Made by a program: the position numbers and the translations under genes. 64,000 bases of DNA from Hormiphora californensis (taxonomy: Eukaryota > Ctenophora > Tentaculata > Cydippida > Pleurobrachiidae), in NCBI GenBank assembly GCA_020137815.1, contig CM035350.1, positions 1,035,011 through 1,099,010 on the forward strand, read 5' to 3'. Shown here one piece after another: positions 40,973 through 52,802 of this stretch (the first letter of the stretch is position 1; every line of letters starts with the position of its first letter). The notes beneath the pieces were generated by a model that worked only from the letters and a program-made list of their open reading frames with translations, was not told where the DNA came from and searched no databases.

Positions 40973-41595
40973 GGCGGATGTTTGTCGATGTCTGGTGTGG
41001 GACGATCAATGCACATTCAGGTTTATAGCTGAGTGTGCCTTTATCGTACTACGCATCGAGAAACATGCGCCTTTAGAGACACTTACAAAGCACCTCCAGG
41101 CGCTATGTAACTGACTTTATCGCATTTCTGTGAACGATGAAGGGTGAGATTCCCTACTACGCCTAGCTCGGGCCGGGGCTAAGGTCTACCATATTGGTAG
41201 CTATAGTTTCTAAAGACTCTCTAGAATCCTTTTAGTGTTACAGAAGTGAGAGAGAGAGAGAGCGTGTTTATTTATTAATGTCAATTTTAAGACGACAATT
41301 AACAGGGAACTTTTATTAATGGGAAATTTTTATAAAACTGGGCATAAAAATGTTGATTATTCAATGTATTTAAAATCAAAACTTTTATTTTTAATGTGTA
41401 TCTTGAGATCTTATTTTATCTTTTTTTATCGGTGTTAATTTATTGGATGTGATATGTTTTGGCTTTTTTCATTTGACAGATTTTGTAAACTGGTGTTATT
41501 TTCCTCCTCGAACCTCATTCACTTCCCCCCTGTGGAACTAGTAACTCCCACCCCTCTCCGGTTATCAATCCCTCCCCGCGTGTACCTCCTTTTAA

Positions 41596-41616
41596 CCCCC
41601 TCTCTCCGTATTATAG
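41596..41616 (+). promoter_or_regulatory. splice acceptor just upstream of EIF2B1 ATG
   Basis: The sequence ccccctctctccgtattatag ends two bases before the ATG at 41619. It is a strong polypyrimidine-AG signal at the start of a coding exon, usable in cis or in trans. Confidence 0.45.
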
Positions 41617-41618
41617 TG

Positions 41619-42588
41619 ATGGACGATTATGTAGCAGAGTTTGAGCGGAAAAGAAAGAACAGCAAAGACACCCCAGTTGCCATTCTTGCTATTCATGTTC
41701 TTAACGATTTTGTCAGTAAGAGTAATGTGGGAACACTTCAACAACTTCTAGAACAACTCAAGGTATCAAATATTTTCAATCTTCAACATTCAATATCTCG
41801 TCCTCGTCTCTCAATCGATGCCAACTCTAACACCCCCTTCCTCTCAGGAGCTCAGTAAACAGTTGAAGGCGACTGCAGGGAGTTCCACAACATCTGTAGC
41901 ATCTGGTTGTGATCTCTTTGTACGGTTCATTACCCTCTCCCGGGGTCAGAACGCCCCCTCCTCAGAGATCGATATCTTGGAGTGCAAGGGGTTCGATCCA
42001 GTGCGGAAATTCCTGGTTGATAGGGGCAACTTGTTCATGAAGAGGTTGAAGGATTCCAGGAGAAAGATAGCCCAGTTAGCGTACCCCTTCATCTCGGACG
42101 GGGTTACAGTTCTCACTGTCAATATCTCCCGGGTAGTTCTCGAGATCCTGATGAAGGCCCACGAGAAGGCTAAAAAGTTCAAAGTGTTGGTGACTGAGGG
42201 CGAGGAGGGGCCTCTCATGGTGAAGAAACTAAACGACCAGGGCATCCAGGCAACTCTAATCCTGGATGCTTCTATTGGTTTTGTAATGGAGCGGGTCTCA
42301 TTTGTTTTAGTTGGAGCAGTGGGGGTGGTGGAGAATGGAGGGCTTATTAACAAGTTGGGGACATATCCAGTTGCTGTGATGGCTCGATCCCTCAACAAAC
42401 CATTTTATGTTGCCGTGGAGAGTTTCAAGTTTTATCGGAATTACCCTCTCAGTCAGCTGGATCTACCAAATGATGCGAAGTACGAGAATCCTGAGGACAC
42501 AAAACACCCTGAGGTGGATTTTACTCCCCCGAAATACATCAACAAACTGTTCACAGATCCTGGGTGTACTCACCCCCTCGGCTGTTAG
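41619..42588 (+). CDS. EIF2B1: translation initiation factor eIF2B subunit alpha
   Basis: Two exons (41619-41762, 41848-42588) give 294 aa, near the usual 305. The N-terminal helical part (MDDYVAEFERKRK, AILAIHVLNDFV) and the Rossmann-like C-terminal half are intact: DGVTVLTVNISRVVLEIL, FKVLVTEGEEG, DASIGFVMERVSFVLVGA, VVENGGLINKLGTYPVAVMA, then PLSQLDLPND. The alpha subunit dimerises at the centre of the eIF2B decamer and senses phosphorylated eIF2 in the integrated stress response. It is followed after only 105 bp by the SETD2-like gene, and the beta subunit gene lies 7.6 kb downstream on the same strand. Confidence 0.95.
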
Positions 42589-42693
42589 TGACGAACTGAT
42601 AAAGTTGTATATTTGAGTGTGTGAAATAATGTGTTGTGGTTATATTTTTGTTGTTTTAAAAACGAATTACCTTTCCCGTAGCTTCCCCTTCCC

Positions 42694-45600
42694 ATGTCTG
42701 GTGCCCTAGAGATGTATAACTCTGAGGAAGACGAGACTAGTCATGGTTAGTTAGAAGAGGGATCGTGGTTAATTTATACCATGGGGCCAGGGGGGTCGTG
42801 CTTAGTTTAGCAAGGGAACAGGCCACAGGGGTCATGGTTAGTTTATCAGAGATTATTGGGGGATGTTGAGAGCATGGTAATAATGTGGGTGGGGGGTAAG
42901 TAAGGGTTAGTTGGATTTGATCGTGTGGGGATCATTATGCGTTTATGGGGGGGGGGGGGGGGGCATGGATGCAATGCAAGGGAGGGGACTCCCCTCAAGG
43001 GATATGTTTATTTAGTGAGGTTACCGTGTGTTTTATTGACTACAGGTTGTTGTTACCAAGCTTCATTCTTCTCTAAAAGTTGGAAGGCCATGTATGGAGC
43101 ACCACCACTTCTCACCAAACCTCTCTCTCTCACCATCCCTCACCCCTACTGTAAGTGCTATTTGTTCATATAGCATGCCTGATAATATAATCTATATGTT
43201 TCAAAATTCCGAATGAAGTTTGGTTTGTAAAACAGAGAACAGGGCCTGATTCCCTAGTTCTCTAATTTACAACAATCTGTAGCCAGGATGATCAGATCAC
43301 AATACCTTTTGCGTGTTAATCCTCTGATCTATAGACACGGTAACCTCACCCACCCTTCCTATCTGACCCCTCTCTTCTGTTTCAGAGGGGAAGAAAGAGG
43401 AGGAAGATGAAGAGGATGATGAGGCCTCTGGAGAGGAGCAGTCTCGAACAGTAACCTCAGACGAGGGCTCTAACCCACCAATAATTGATGATGGGGATGG
43501 TTTCTCTGCGAATGAGGAACTATCCCAAGATGACGAGGAGGATGAGAGGTTCTCTGATGATGAAGATGCTGCTGGGTGGACTTTTGATGATACCCTCCAG
43601 TCACCCCCACCAGGAGATAGAACTGTGACGTCATACTCGCCAGAGAATTCGTTCCAGGGAGAGCCGACACCGCCTCACAACAGAGAGGGTGAGCCGACAC
43701 CGCCTCACAACAGAGAGGAAGCCCCTGCTGAAGAGTTCGAACCAGCCGCTCCAGCTGGGGATAATACCCCCTCAGATCAACCCCTGGAGACTCCAGAAGA
43801 TTCATTCGAGGAGGGGGATAGAGAGGAGGGGGACAGAGAAGAGGGGGCTGAAAGGGAGGAAGATGAGGAGAAGGGAGAAAGTGCAGAGAAGGGAGAAGAT
43901 GTTGATGAAGAAGATAAGGAAGATCTGGAGATAGATGAGGAAAGCAAACCTGATGAAGATAAGCTTTCAGAGAAGTCAGCTGGAGAAGAGAGGGATGAAG
44001 AACCAGAGAAAGAAAGAATCGAGGAACTGGATAGATTATCAGAGAAGGAATGTGAAAAAGAAGAAGAGCCTGTTGAAGAAACTCAGGAAACAGAGAGGGT
44101 GGCATCACCTGAACCTCACGATCCGACTGGTGAAGAGGTAGAAGGTGAGAGGGAAGAGAAACCAGGTAGTCCTGAAGAAGTTGAACCATCAACTGAGGAG
44201 GCTCAACCTGAGGAGGAGGAACCACTAGACAATACTGGAGATGAAACCAAGGATGTGGAGGAGGGGGTAGTAGACAAGGAAAACGATCAGAAGCTGATAA
44301 ATGATCCATTTGATATGAAGGATGACTTGAAGGAAAAGCTGACTGAGTTTGGTGTGACTGAGCCTAAGAGAGATGGTGTGTACAGATGATAGTCTTGAGA
44401 AGGAGAGCATGGAGATAGATGAAGCAGCAATGTCTCCAGTACCCACAACAGAAGAACCCAATAGAGAGGAGGAGGAGAAGGAGGAGATAGAAGAGAAGGA
44501 GGAGCCAAAGGAAGAGGAAGAAGGGATGGTTGAGTATGAGAAGAATGGAGGTTCAGAGTCCCCTGAGTATGCCATGACACCAGATGATCAGGTATCTGAG
44601 GAGAGAGATGGACCTCACACCCCTCCCCCTGCTACATCTCCCTACAATCCTGAAGAGCCAACCTCCCCACCCTCCCAGGGCCCAGTGCACCCCACCAGGC
44701 CGTGGACCCAGGACCCCTTCGGGACCTCACACCCCAACCGAACCCCGCCCTGTCTCAGCCGACAGATCGTTCGAATCCAACACTTCAGAAGAGGGAGGTG
44801 TGCCTCCTTTTATTATGATCACAGAGAACGAATATCTTTCAGCTGCCAAGTAAGTTCTGTCTCATTCAATATTCATTCTCCCTCAATCTCCCTGACTTTC
44901 CAGTTAATTTGATTCCCTCCTGTGTCTCTCAGACAACTGTATTGTCTCCCCTCTTCTCTCAAATAATTGCATTGCCTCTCCTCAGGAAGAGATCAAGTAG
45001 AGACAAGAAGATGGTGTGCCAGTGTGACTTTGTTGCAGAGGACCCTGCCAGCCACTGCTCTGATACTTGCCTCAACAAAGTGCTCATGATCGAATGGTAG
45101 GTCGTGTGTGGTGCCCTCACCCCTTCACTGTACCCACTTCCCCCTCACTTCACTCTGCTATTTCAGTAACTTCCGGCATGTGTTGTGTATCAAACCTCTT
45201 TACCCCTCCCCACTGACCCCCTTCCTCTCCCGCTATACTAACACACTGTGTTTCAGCAACTCCCGGTGTCCGTGTGGAGACCTCTGTAAAAACAAGAAGT
45301 TCCAGAAGGCTGACTACGCCCGAACTGAGCCCTTTTACACTGGAATCAAGGGCTGGGGACTCAAGGCCACCCAGGATATTATGCCTGGAGATTTTATCAT
45401 GGAGTATTGTGGGGAGGTTGTGAATCAGAGTGACTTCAAGAATAGAATGGATGCATATGGGGCACGGAGGAACAAACATTACTACTTCATGACAATTAGT
45501 AAAGATGAGATCATAGATGCGAACAACAAGGGAAACTTGTCCAGGTTTATCAACCATAGCTGTGACCCTAATTGTGAAACACAAAAGTGGAGGGTCAATG

Positions 45601-48600
45601 GGGTACTGAGAATCGGGTTCTTCGCTATAAAAACTATCAAGCAAGGCTCAGAGATCTGCTTCGATTATCAGTATCAGCGATACGGGTTAGTGAAGTTTTA
45701 TCATATTACAGCTAGGCTATTATTACAGCTATCTGCTATGTTTTAGTTGGGGTAGAATGTAGATCCCCAGTAACATGCGTAAACAACATTAAACAACACA
45801 TACATTCCCATTTCCAGTGACGATGTCCAGAAGTGCTATTGTGGGAGTGAGAAGTGTAGGGGAACATTGGGCGAGAAACTCTCTGAGCTCGCACCCAAGG
45901 CCACAGATAGCCCCAAACCAGGGCGACCAGAGCGAACAGAGACAAAGAAGAAAGATACAGAGTCAGTGGAACAGGCCCTTGCTAAGATAACCCGGACATC
46001 AGATGGTGGTCTGCTCTCCACAGATCATGCTTTGCAACTGAGTAGGCTGATGGTACAAACTGATGGAGTTGAACACAGGATTCTCATACTGAAAACACTG
46101 CAGGTATTTAAATTGTCGCGATACTAAATCACAACCCATCACCCAAATAACGTAGAATCCTAACCCACTACTATCTAGAGAACCAAGGACCCGAGTGCAC
46201 TGAAGAGGTTCCTAAGTTACCAAGGCCTCAATATTCTCTGGTCCTGGATGGTCGATGTCAGTGAGATACCTGCACGACAAAGGAACGAGTTCAAACAGGA
46301 TATCATCTCTGTACTGACAAACCTGCCCATAGCTACCAAGAACGCCGTGGAAGATAGCAAAGTCATGAAGGTTAGTTAGTAATTTCATGAGAGAGTGAGG
46401 TCACCCACCCAGCGTGGTATTCCTTTATATATCCCCTCTCATTTTACAGGTGGTAAAGAAGTGGGTGGATGGGGAACAGAGTAGCAGCAATTCATCACAA
46501 GCAGACAGTAGTGAGGAGTGTGCCCCAACAGACACTACTACTGAACAAGAGACAGACACAGAGGGAGACAAGGCAGTTGTGGACCAAGCCCAGATACTAC
46601 TTGATAGTTGGGGTACACTAAAAGAGGTCTTCAAGATACCCAAGAAGGACAAGAAGGAGGGAGGTACGTTCCTAGGATCCAGACAAATATTTCATTAATT
46701 TAGTTTCTTTACTAATAGTTTGTCCCTCTCTACAGGTGGACCTAAATCGTTCTCTCTTGGTGCGTTCCTGTCCTCCTATAACGACTCCTCTTCATCGCCC
46801 CCTCTCTCCAACTCCCCGGGGAAGAAGCCCCGACAAGAGGAGTTCCCAGAGAAGAGAGCCAGTTCCAGGGAGGGATCCTGGGATCACCTGGGCAGCAAGA
46901 GACGCAGGGATGGAGAGAGAGACAGCAGGGACAATAGGAAGAGACAATGTGACGAGAGGGAGAGGTCACGTGATAGGTCACGTGATAGATCCCGTGAGAG
47001 AGATGACTACAGGTCCTCCTACTCAGATAGAAGGTCCCGGTTTGATGATAGGAGAGATGCTGGAGGAAGGTTCAACAGAGATCGGAGAGATGGAGGAGGG
47101 GGGAGAAGGGACGATTATAGGTCACGAGATGATAGGGGTGATAGAGGAGGAAGGTTTGATAGCAGTGATAGGGGAGGAAGGTTTGACAGTAGGAGAGACA
47201 ACTTCAATAACAGAGGCAGATCACCCCCACCCCATAGAGGCAGGGAGCCTGGTGTAGATGAGTTTGGTCGGAGTATAGAAAACAGACCCAAGGAGTTGTC
47301 TAAACCACCCAGGATGTCACGGTTCACTGATAAAACAGATGAAGATGAGAGACCACCCTCCCCTGACCAGCCCCCTCCAGAACCTGTAGTACCAGAGAAA
47401 ATGATGTCTCCAGCCCCCAAGGTGCCACCAATGAGGTATCCCCCGCCCCAATTCGAGGGGACCAGACCGCCCTGGTCTGGGAGGTTTCAACCCCAGGGTG
47501 CAGGCTGGTGTCCCACCTATGTTCAGACCACCAGTTGGCAGGATGCCCGATCTGAGCAGCATGACCAGACCCCCTGGCATGGATCACCAAGAGTTCAATA
47601 AACCTCCCCCTGAACCCCGGGCACCCCTCATGAGGTACCGACCTGACACTAGACCACAACAGCCACCACGGTACGAATACAGGCCCCAAACTAGACCATC
47701 TTGGAATACCCGGTATCAGGCCCCTCCACGGTTTATGGAAAGTAGACAGCAGGCCCCCAGAATGCCACTAGGTGCCACACCCCGCCTTGCCGCTGCTAGC
47801 CAACTAGGAGGGTTTGGACTCCAGCAGATGCAGCCCTTCCAGGCGGCTCAGCAGGCAGCGGCCCAGCAGGAATACTTTAAACATATTGCAGAACAGAACA
47901 TGCAACAGAATATCCAGAACATGATGATGCCATCAGCAATCGCATTTGGAGGAGCTCATTTACAGGTATATAATCAGGTTTGAGGCAGTCAGGTTGTACA
48001 ATAATTGTCGCGGCAGGTTCCTTCCCGCGCGGTGTATATTTGAGCTATCGCTAGTTTGAGGCGCGCTCCCAATGCTAAGCAGCAAGATGACAGCACTTGC
48101 TGCACCACCGTCCCACAGCTGACACAGTACAAAACACAGCGGATAGCTGTCACAAACTCCACGCACAAACAAGAAATAGTTGATTGCAGATACACTAGCA
48201 GCTAATACGTCATCTTTACAATAGGGTTCAATAAATCTCCCAGCAATCCTCTTCCTCCTCTCACTCACAGTAGTCCAATCTGTCTTCTTCATCATTCCAT
48301 GGAAGCTGTCATTTGAGTGTTCAGGGTGTGAGAGCGTCCCAGAGATATCCCTCCACTTCCTAGCACTGACACTTCCCCCACATATCACATAGAGGGCGAG
48401 GAAGGTGGCCTCTACAGCGGGCGGGGGCTGCTTAAACGACTTGATAATGACAAGATCTCTACTGTATACATTTAGGCAATCTGCAAGAGCTCTCTCGGCA
48501 GCCATGCATGCAAACAACAAGTAACGTGTTATATCTCCTCTCTCAGGGTATGTTAGCGAGTAACGCGGCAGCACTGCAAACAGTGGCGTCTACTGCACAG

Positions 48601-49686
48601 CTTCCTGTGACTAAAGCAACACCATCTCCCAATCTTGCTACAATCTCTTGTGAGTAGGGACACAAAATATCAGGCTACCCAGTGAACCCCTTATCCCCGA
48701 TATCTCACTCCTTCATCTCACTTCTTCTCTCTACCCCAGTGCACCCTTAGTAGTTAGTACACCTTTATGTCCTCGATACTAACTCTTTCTTCTCTCCTCC
48801 TCCAGTACCCCAGCACCACCCGCCTCCTCAACAACACCAGCAACATCAGCAGCATCAACCTGCCCTTCCAAAGGAGCCAGAACCGTTCAAAGCAGCCCGA
48901 CCCCCTCCCACCGCTGCCCCTCCAAAACAGGAGGAGAAGAAGATGCCTCCCCACTGGAGAACAGCCAAGGATGCAGATGGGAAGACGTATTATTATCATG
49001 CTATCACTAGGGAAACACAATGGGACCCCCCTGAGGAGCCAGGGAGCCGACCTGCTGTACCACCCGTTCAAAGTGAAACACCCGCCTCACCAATGAAACC
49101 TGTAGTACAGCAGCAGCAGCAGCCACCCATACAGAGGGGCAGACCCAAAGAGAGCTTTGAGAGTCCCCAGAAACCACAAAAGGTAACAACTACTAGAAAA
49201 AGTTTAGAACAGGTTTAGATGTAGTGTATAACTTCTTAGATTCGATGGTCCTAACAATTTGATCCCAATCAGATGGCTAAGAAAAGTGAGCCCCAGCCGG
49301 TTGCTCACAGCGTCGAGAAAGACATGGATCCGGCTGCTAAAAGGGCACTCAATGATTTCAAGGCCCAACTTGCCAAGGTGGTAGTGGGAGTGCTGGGAAA
49401 GTACAACAAAGTTGATTGTAATATTGGCCGCATCATGGACAGTAAAGACTTCAAATATCTTGCCAGAAAGGTAAACTCCCCCTCTTTTTGTCCCGAACCC
49501 TCTTGTGACATGTGGCCCTCTTCTAACACCTACCCCCTCTCTCAGCTGACACATGGTCTGACGGAGAAAGAGATGCAGCGCAAAGCTCCAGGAGAGTTGT
49601 GTGTTACGGACAGTCTTAAACAGAGAGTTAGGCAGTATATATCTAGTTATATGAGTAAGTTTGGTCCTATCTATCATCGGACGTAG
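42694..49686 (+). CDS. SETD2: SETD2-like histone H3K36 methyltransferase, with frame breaks
   Basis: A long + strand gene. Exon 1 (42694-42746, MSGALEMYNSEEDE) joins 43386 in phase. A Glu/Ser/Pro-rich region leads to AWS (CQCDFVAEDPASHCSDTCLNK), SET (KGWGL, EYCGEV, NHSCDPNCE, FDYQYQRYG) and post-SET (CYCGSEKCRG) at about 44990-45890. Mid-region exons follow, then an Arg/Asp/Ser-rich stretch, a Met/Gln-rich stretch, a WW domain (PPHWRTAKDADGKTYYYH, near 48943) and the C-terminal SRI domain that binds the RNA polymerase II tail. It should trimethylate H3K36 during elongation. One-base slips are needed near 44371, 44590-44705 and 47497; all lie in disordered regions. One intron hosts an antisense dynein-like ORF. 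Confidence 0.9.
47960..48505 (-). CDS. dynein heavy-chain stalk-like ORF, nested in SETD2-like intron
   Basis: An intronless minus-strand frame of about 181 aa from the ATG at 48505 (MAAERALADCLN). IIKSFKQPPPAVEATFLAL and RFIEPYCKDDVLAASVSAINYFLFVRGV resemble, in order and spacing, the segment of axonemal dynein heavy chains just before the stalk coiled coil (KSFKxPP..V, then the YI.NP..TPE..KVS.A...WVRA stretch). No AAA P-loop or microtubule-binding tip is present. It may be a retroposed or transposed gene fragment. Its stop overlaps the end of the host exon by a few bases. Whether it is expressed is unknown. Confidence 0.5.
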   Translation of the reverse strand: MAAERALADCLNVYSRDLVIIKSFKQPPPAVEATFLALYVICGGSVSARKWRDISGTLSHPEHSNDSFHGMMKKTDWTTVSERRKRIAGRFIEPYCKDDVLAASVSAINYFLFVRGVCDSYPLCFVLCQLWDGGAASAVILLLSIGSAPQTSDSSNIHRAGRNLPRQLLYNLTASNLIIYL

Positions 49687-50175
49687 TTAGTCTGGGTGTG
49701 TATGTTTATGAGCGGGCATTTAATTTGAGATTCTGTATCTGTGTGTGCGTCTATGTGTAAGTACTTTTACTACCGGGGTTATACGAAAGAGAAAGTGTTC
49801 CCCTCATTTATCTAACGACAGTGTTATATTGCAAACCTCCCTTTTAGGAATGTATGCTTTCTTATTTTATAAACCCCATTAAACTGATTTGTTTAATTTG
49901 ATTTTACAATGTGATGGGAACCAATGTGATCACAATGGGAACCAATGTGATCACAATGGGAAGTGGGAACCAGAATGTGACTTGATGAGTAAGGGGTCTC
50001 TGGCCCTCCCCTTACTCAAATTCACTACATTATCTCTTCGTGAACGAATGGAGGGCGCGAAGGTTTTATTCTTACGCTGCTGGATTCTGCGCGGCGCGAG
50101 TAAAAGTTTTCTCACAATCAAATTAAATCTGAAATTTCAACTCACAAACTTGTTTGCAGTTTCAAAAATCACGAG
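49687..50175. other. intergenic region with 21-bp tandem repeat
   Basis: It separates the SETD2-like stop from the EIF2B2 start. A 21-base unit (aatgtgatcacaatgggaacc) is repeated about three times at 49908-49980. A T-rich acceptor-like signal (acttgtttgcag) ends about 17 bases before the EIF2B2 ATG. Confidence 0.6.
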
Positions 50176-52674
50176 ATGGATCCGTTTCTTGTGAAAAAGA
50201 TCCCTAAAGACACTGTTTCACGGCTTGAGGAGTTTGCTCTGTACCTCAGAGAAAGCAAGAAAGAGCGGAGATCATATGTCAGTGTCGTAAAAACTCTCAA
50301 CGTTTTCAGAGTAAGTTGAAAACTCCTGCCAAAGTTCGATGAGTCTACTTTTCGGACTTCGGTCTCCCGCGAGAATAATGATATTGCACACGATCAACAA
50401 TTATTTTTCCTTGCAAAGCAGATACAGTTTGCAGTCAACTTTAATCCTGCATACTTCCACAGGACCTGATCTGTACTGCAGAGTGGGTTACGGCCCGAGA
50501 GCTCATCAAGATCATCAAATGTTACTGTAAATACCTCCCACTGAGCCAAAGCAACGAAACCGATGTTAGCAACGTGGTACGGAGAATCCTCAAAATCATT
50601 CGAGAAGAGAATGCCGGCCCTGAAGCAACCAGTCTGGCTGATGGGATCTCAGCTTTCTTTAAATCGGACATGAAGCCCTCAAACCTAGGCAGGTTTGAAT
50701 GCGCATGAGGGTGACTAGTTAATGATATATAGTGATTTATGTCAGGATAATATTGGAGAATAACACTGCCCCTCATCAGGTCGGACCTGCAAGACAATAT
50801 CCTGAACAGTATAGTGGAACTGCTTGTTGAATTGGATACCAGCAAATCTAACATAATCAACATGGCTCTAGAACATATACACTCAAATGAGGTCAGTAGA
50901 CAATCCTTCAAACTCCCTTTCTATAGCTCCCTTCTTTGGACCCCCCCCCCCTTTCGAGTTAAATAACAACCCGTTATCCAGTCATATTTTCAGCGAATCC
51001 TCACATACGGCCACTCCAACACGATACGAGATTTCCTGTTACATGGTCGGAGAGCCAGGAACTTTGAGGTGATTGTGTGTGAGAGTGGGCCCTCTCTCCA
51101 GGGACACAAGATGGCTGCTGAACTTAGTGAGGGAGGAATCAAAACTACAGTGATAGCTGACAGTGCTGCTTTTGCTATTATCCATGCAGTAAACAAGGTA
51201 AATCAATCTTGTTACACAGCGAACAATTTCCCCCTGAATCTAACTTGTAACTAGCCATCCCTGAATATCTCCATCTAAATGGTGTTGTGTTTTGCAGGTC
51301 ATTATAGGAACCCATACAATCATGGCTGATGGTGCACTCCGGGCTACTAATGGGGTTCACCAGTTAGCAATGGCGGCCAAGTATTTCTCAGTCCCTGTTA
51401 TAGTGTGTGCTGCACTCTACAAACTATCACCCACCCACCTGTGCTCCTATGATCCCGATGCGTTCAATAAGGTCATAGGGCCTGAGAACATGCTGAACTT
51501 CAGTAACGCTAAACTACACTCCAAGGTTAGTGCTGAGTTAGTTGTTTTGTAACTACCATTGAGCGGGTATTGATTAGTGACATTTGTAGCCATGGTGATG
51601 AAGTTGATAGGACTGGGAGGGGGAACCAACTCAGGCAAGACAACACTCTGTACCCAACTATCTGCTGCCTTCCCTGGATCTATCCTGGTGTTTAACCAAG
51701 ACAAGTATTTCAAGACCCTGGAGGAGGCAGAGAAGGTGTTCCCAGAGGGGGAGGTGAACTGGGAAACTTGCAATGCGCTACACATGGACCAGCTAGTAGA
51801 GGACGTGAAAAAGGCACGAGAGGAGAGGAAACACTCTATTATAATAGTTGAGGGGCATCTCGTCTTGTCCTACCCTCCCCTTTACAAACTATTCAATAGG
51901 ATGTTCTTTGTTACTCTGCCACTTGACATGGCTAAAACGCGACGTGACACCAGGACATATGATCCTCCCGATGGTCCGGGTTACTTTGAGAATGTTGTGT
52001 GGCCCATGTATAATGAGATATATGGGGAGGTCCGGCAAAATCCTGACCTTGATGTGACATTTCTGGATGCAACCGAACCGGATACCTGTTACAACTTTTT
52101 AGAGCGTGTAGTAAAAAGCTATCTTGATTGAGATGAAGTTATCTAGCGGGAATTATTTACTTGAGGACTTAAAGGTTTTAGAAGGAGAATGTAAACTGTT
52201 TTTTATGTGTGTAATTGTGCTTGTGATATGTTTTTAAATTTGATGGGTTCTCTCTTTAAAGTTTATCGACTTCATGGTGCTGTGTTCTTAGTTCCAACCT
52301 TCCCTTTAGTTCCAACCCTCCCTTTACAGGTGCTGATATCTAATCCTGATTTCGACTACGTGCCAAGTGATCTGATAGAGTTGTTTATCACCAACACTGG
52401 TGGACATGCTCCCTCATACCTCTACAGAATCATATCAGGTACTGCACACCGCCTCTCCCAACTAGATTCATTGTACTAAATTGGTTCCTTTCCTCCTCAC
52501 TCTACCCTGTTTTCCCAACCTCAGCTCTCTGAACACCATCAGTAACCACTAACCCCTCCCCCGCTAAGAGTTATAACACCCTTCATTAACCTCTCTTCTC
52601 CCCCAGAGTTGTATCACCCTGACGACTACGACCTTGATAACATGTGTGTAGAAACTGTGGAGGATGAACTATGA
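50176..52674 (+). CDS. EIF2B2: translation initiation factor eIF2B subunit beta
   Basis: Seven exons (50176-50310, 50463-50692, 50780-50891, 50994-51197, 51298-51525, 52330-52438, 52607-52674) give 361 aa, all phases matching. The family blocks are clear: ILTYGHSNTIRDFL, FEVIVCESGPSLQGHKMA, GIKTTVIADSAAFAI, VNKVIIGTHTIMADGALRA, YFSVPVIVCAALYKLSP, NPDFDYVPSDLI and TNTGGHAPSYLYRII. eIF2B beta belongs to the regulatory core of the eIF2 guanine-nucleotide exchange factor. Intron 5 (51526-52329) contains a whole kinase gene. EIF3F starts only 128 bp after the stop. Confidence 0.96.
51592..52131 (+). CDS. NMRK: nicotinamide riboside kinase, nested in EIF2B2 intron
   Basis: An intronless ORF of 179 aa from ATG 51592, on the same strand as its host and wholly inside intron 5 of EIF2B2. 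The P-loop (GGGTNSGKTTL), the substrate-site Asp in NQDKYFK, IIVEGHLVLSYPPL, RRDTRTYDPPDGPGYF and VWPMYNEI all match NRK1/2. It phosphorylates nicotinamide riboside (and nicotinic acid riboside) to the mononucleotide, a salvage route to NAD. An acceptor-like tttgtag lies two bases before the ATG. If the host intron were retained, the kinase frame would not be continuous with the eIF2B beta frame. Confidence 0.93.
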   Translation: MVMKLIGLGGGTNSGKTTLCTQLSAAFPGSILVFNQDKYFKTLEEAEKVFPEGEVNWETCNALHMDQLVEDVKKAREERKHSIIIVEGHLVLSYPPLYKLFNRMFFVTLPLDMAKTRRDTRTYDPPDGPGYFENVVWPMYNEIYGEVRQNPDLDVTFLDATEPDTCYNFLERVVKSYLD

Positions 52675-52780
52675 ATTTGATATTTTATTTTGTGTGTGTC
52701 TTATGATACGGATCTCTAATTCTTTCAATTACAGTGTTTTCCTATAATACATCTCACCACCCCAACTCCCTAAATAACCC

Positions 52781-52798
52781 CCATCTCTCTCTGTGTAG
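52781..52798 (+). promoter_or_regulatory. splice acceptor just upstream of EIF3F ATG
   Basis: The sequence ccatctctctctgtgtag ends four bases before the EIF3F start at 52803. The upstream gene stops only at 52674. There is hardly space for a promoter, a non-coding exon and an intron, so a trans-splice acceptor is a reasonable reading. Confidence 0.5.
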
Positions 52799-52802
52799 CA
52801 TC

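Noticed and set aside
43046-43151. Exon-like segment between acceptor and donor in the SETD2-like gene (SKSWKAMYGAPPLL)
   Set aside because: Including it in phase creates a TAG at the next junction. Skipping it gives a clean frame, so I treat it as intronic or a non-productive cassette.
51592-52131. Horizontal transfer as the origin of the intronless kinase
   Set aside because: The sequence follows animal NRK motifs, and intronless nesting is common in this window, so retroposition is the simpler account.
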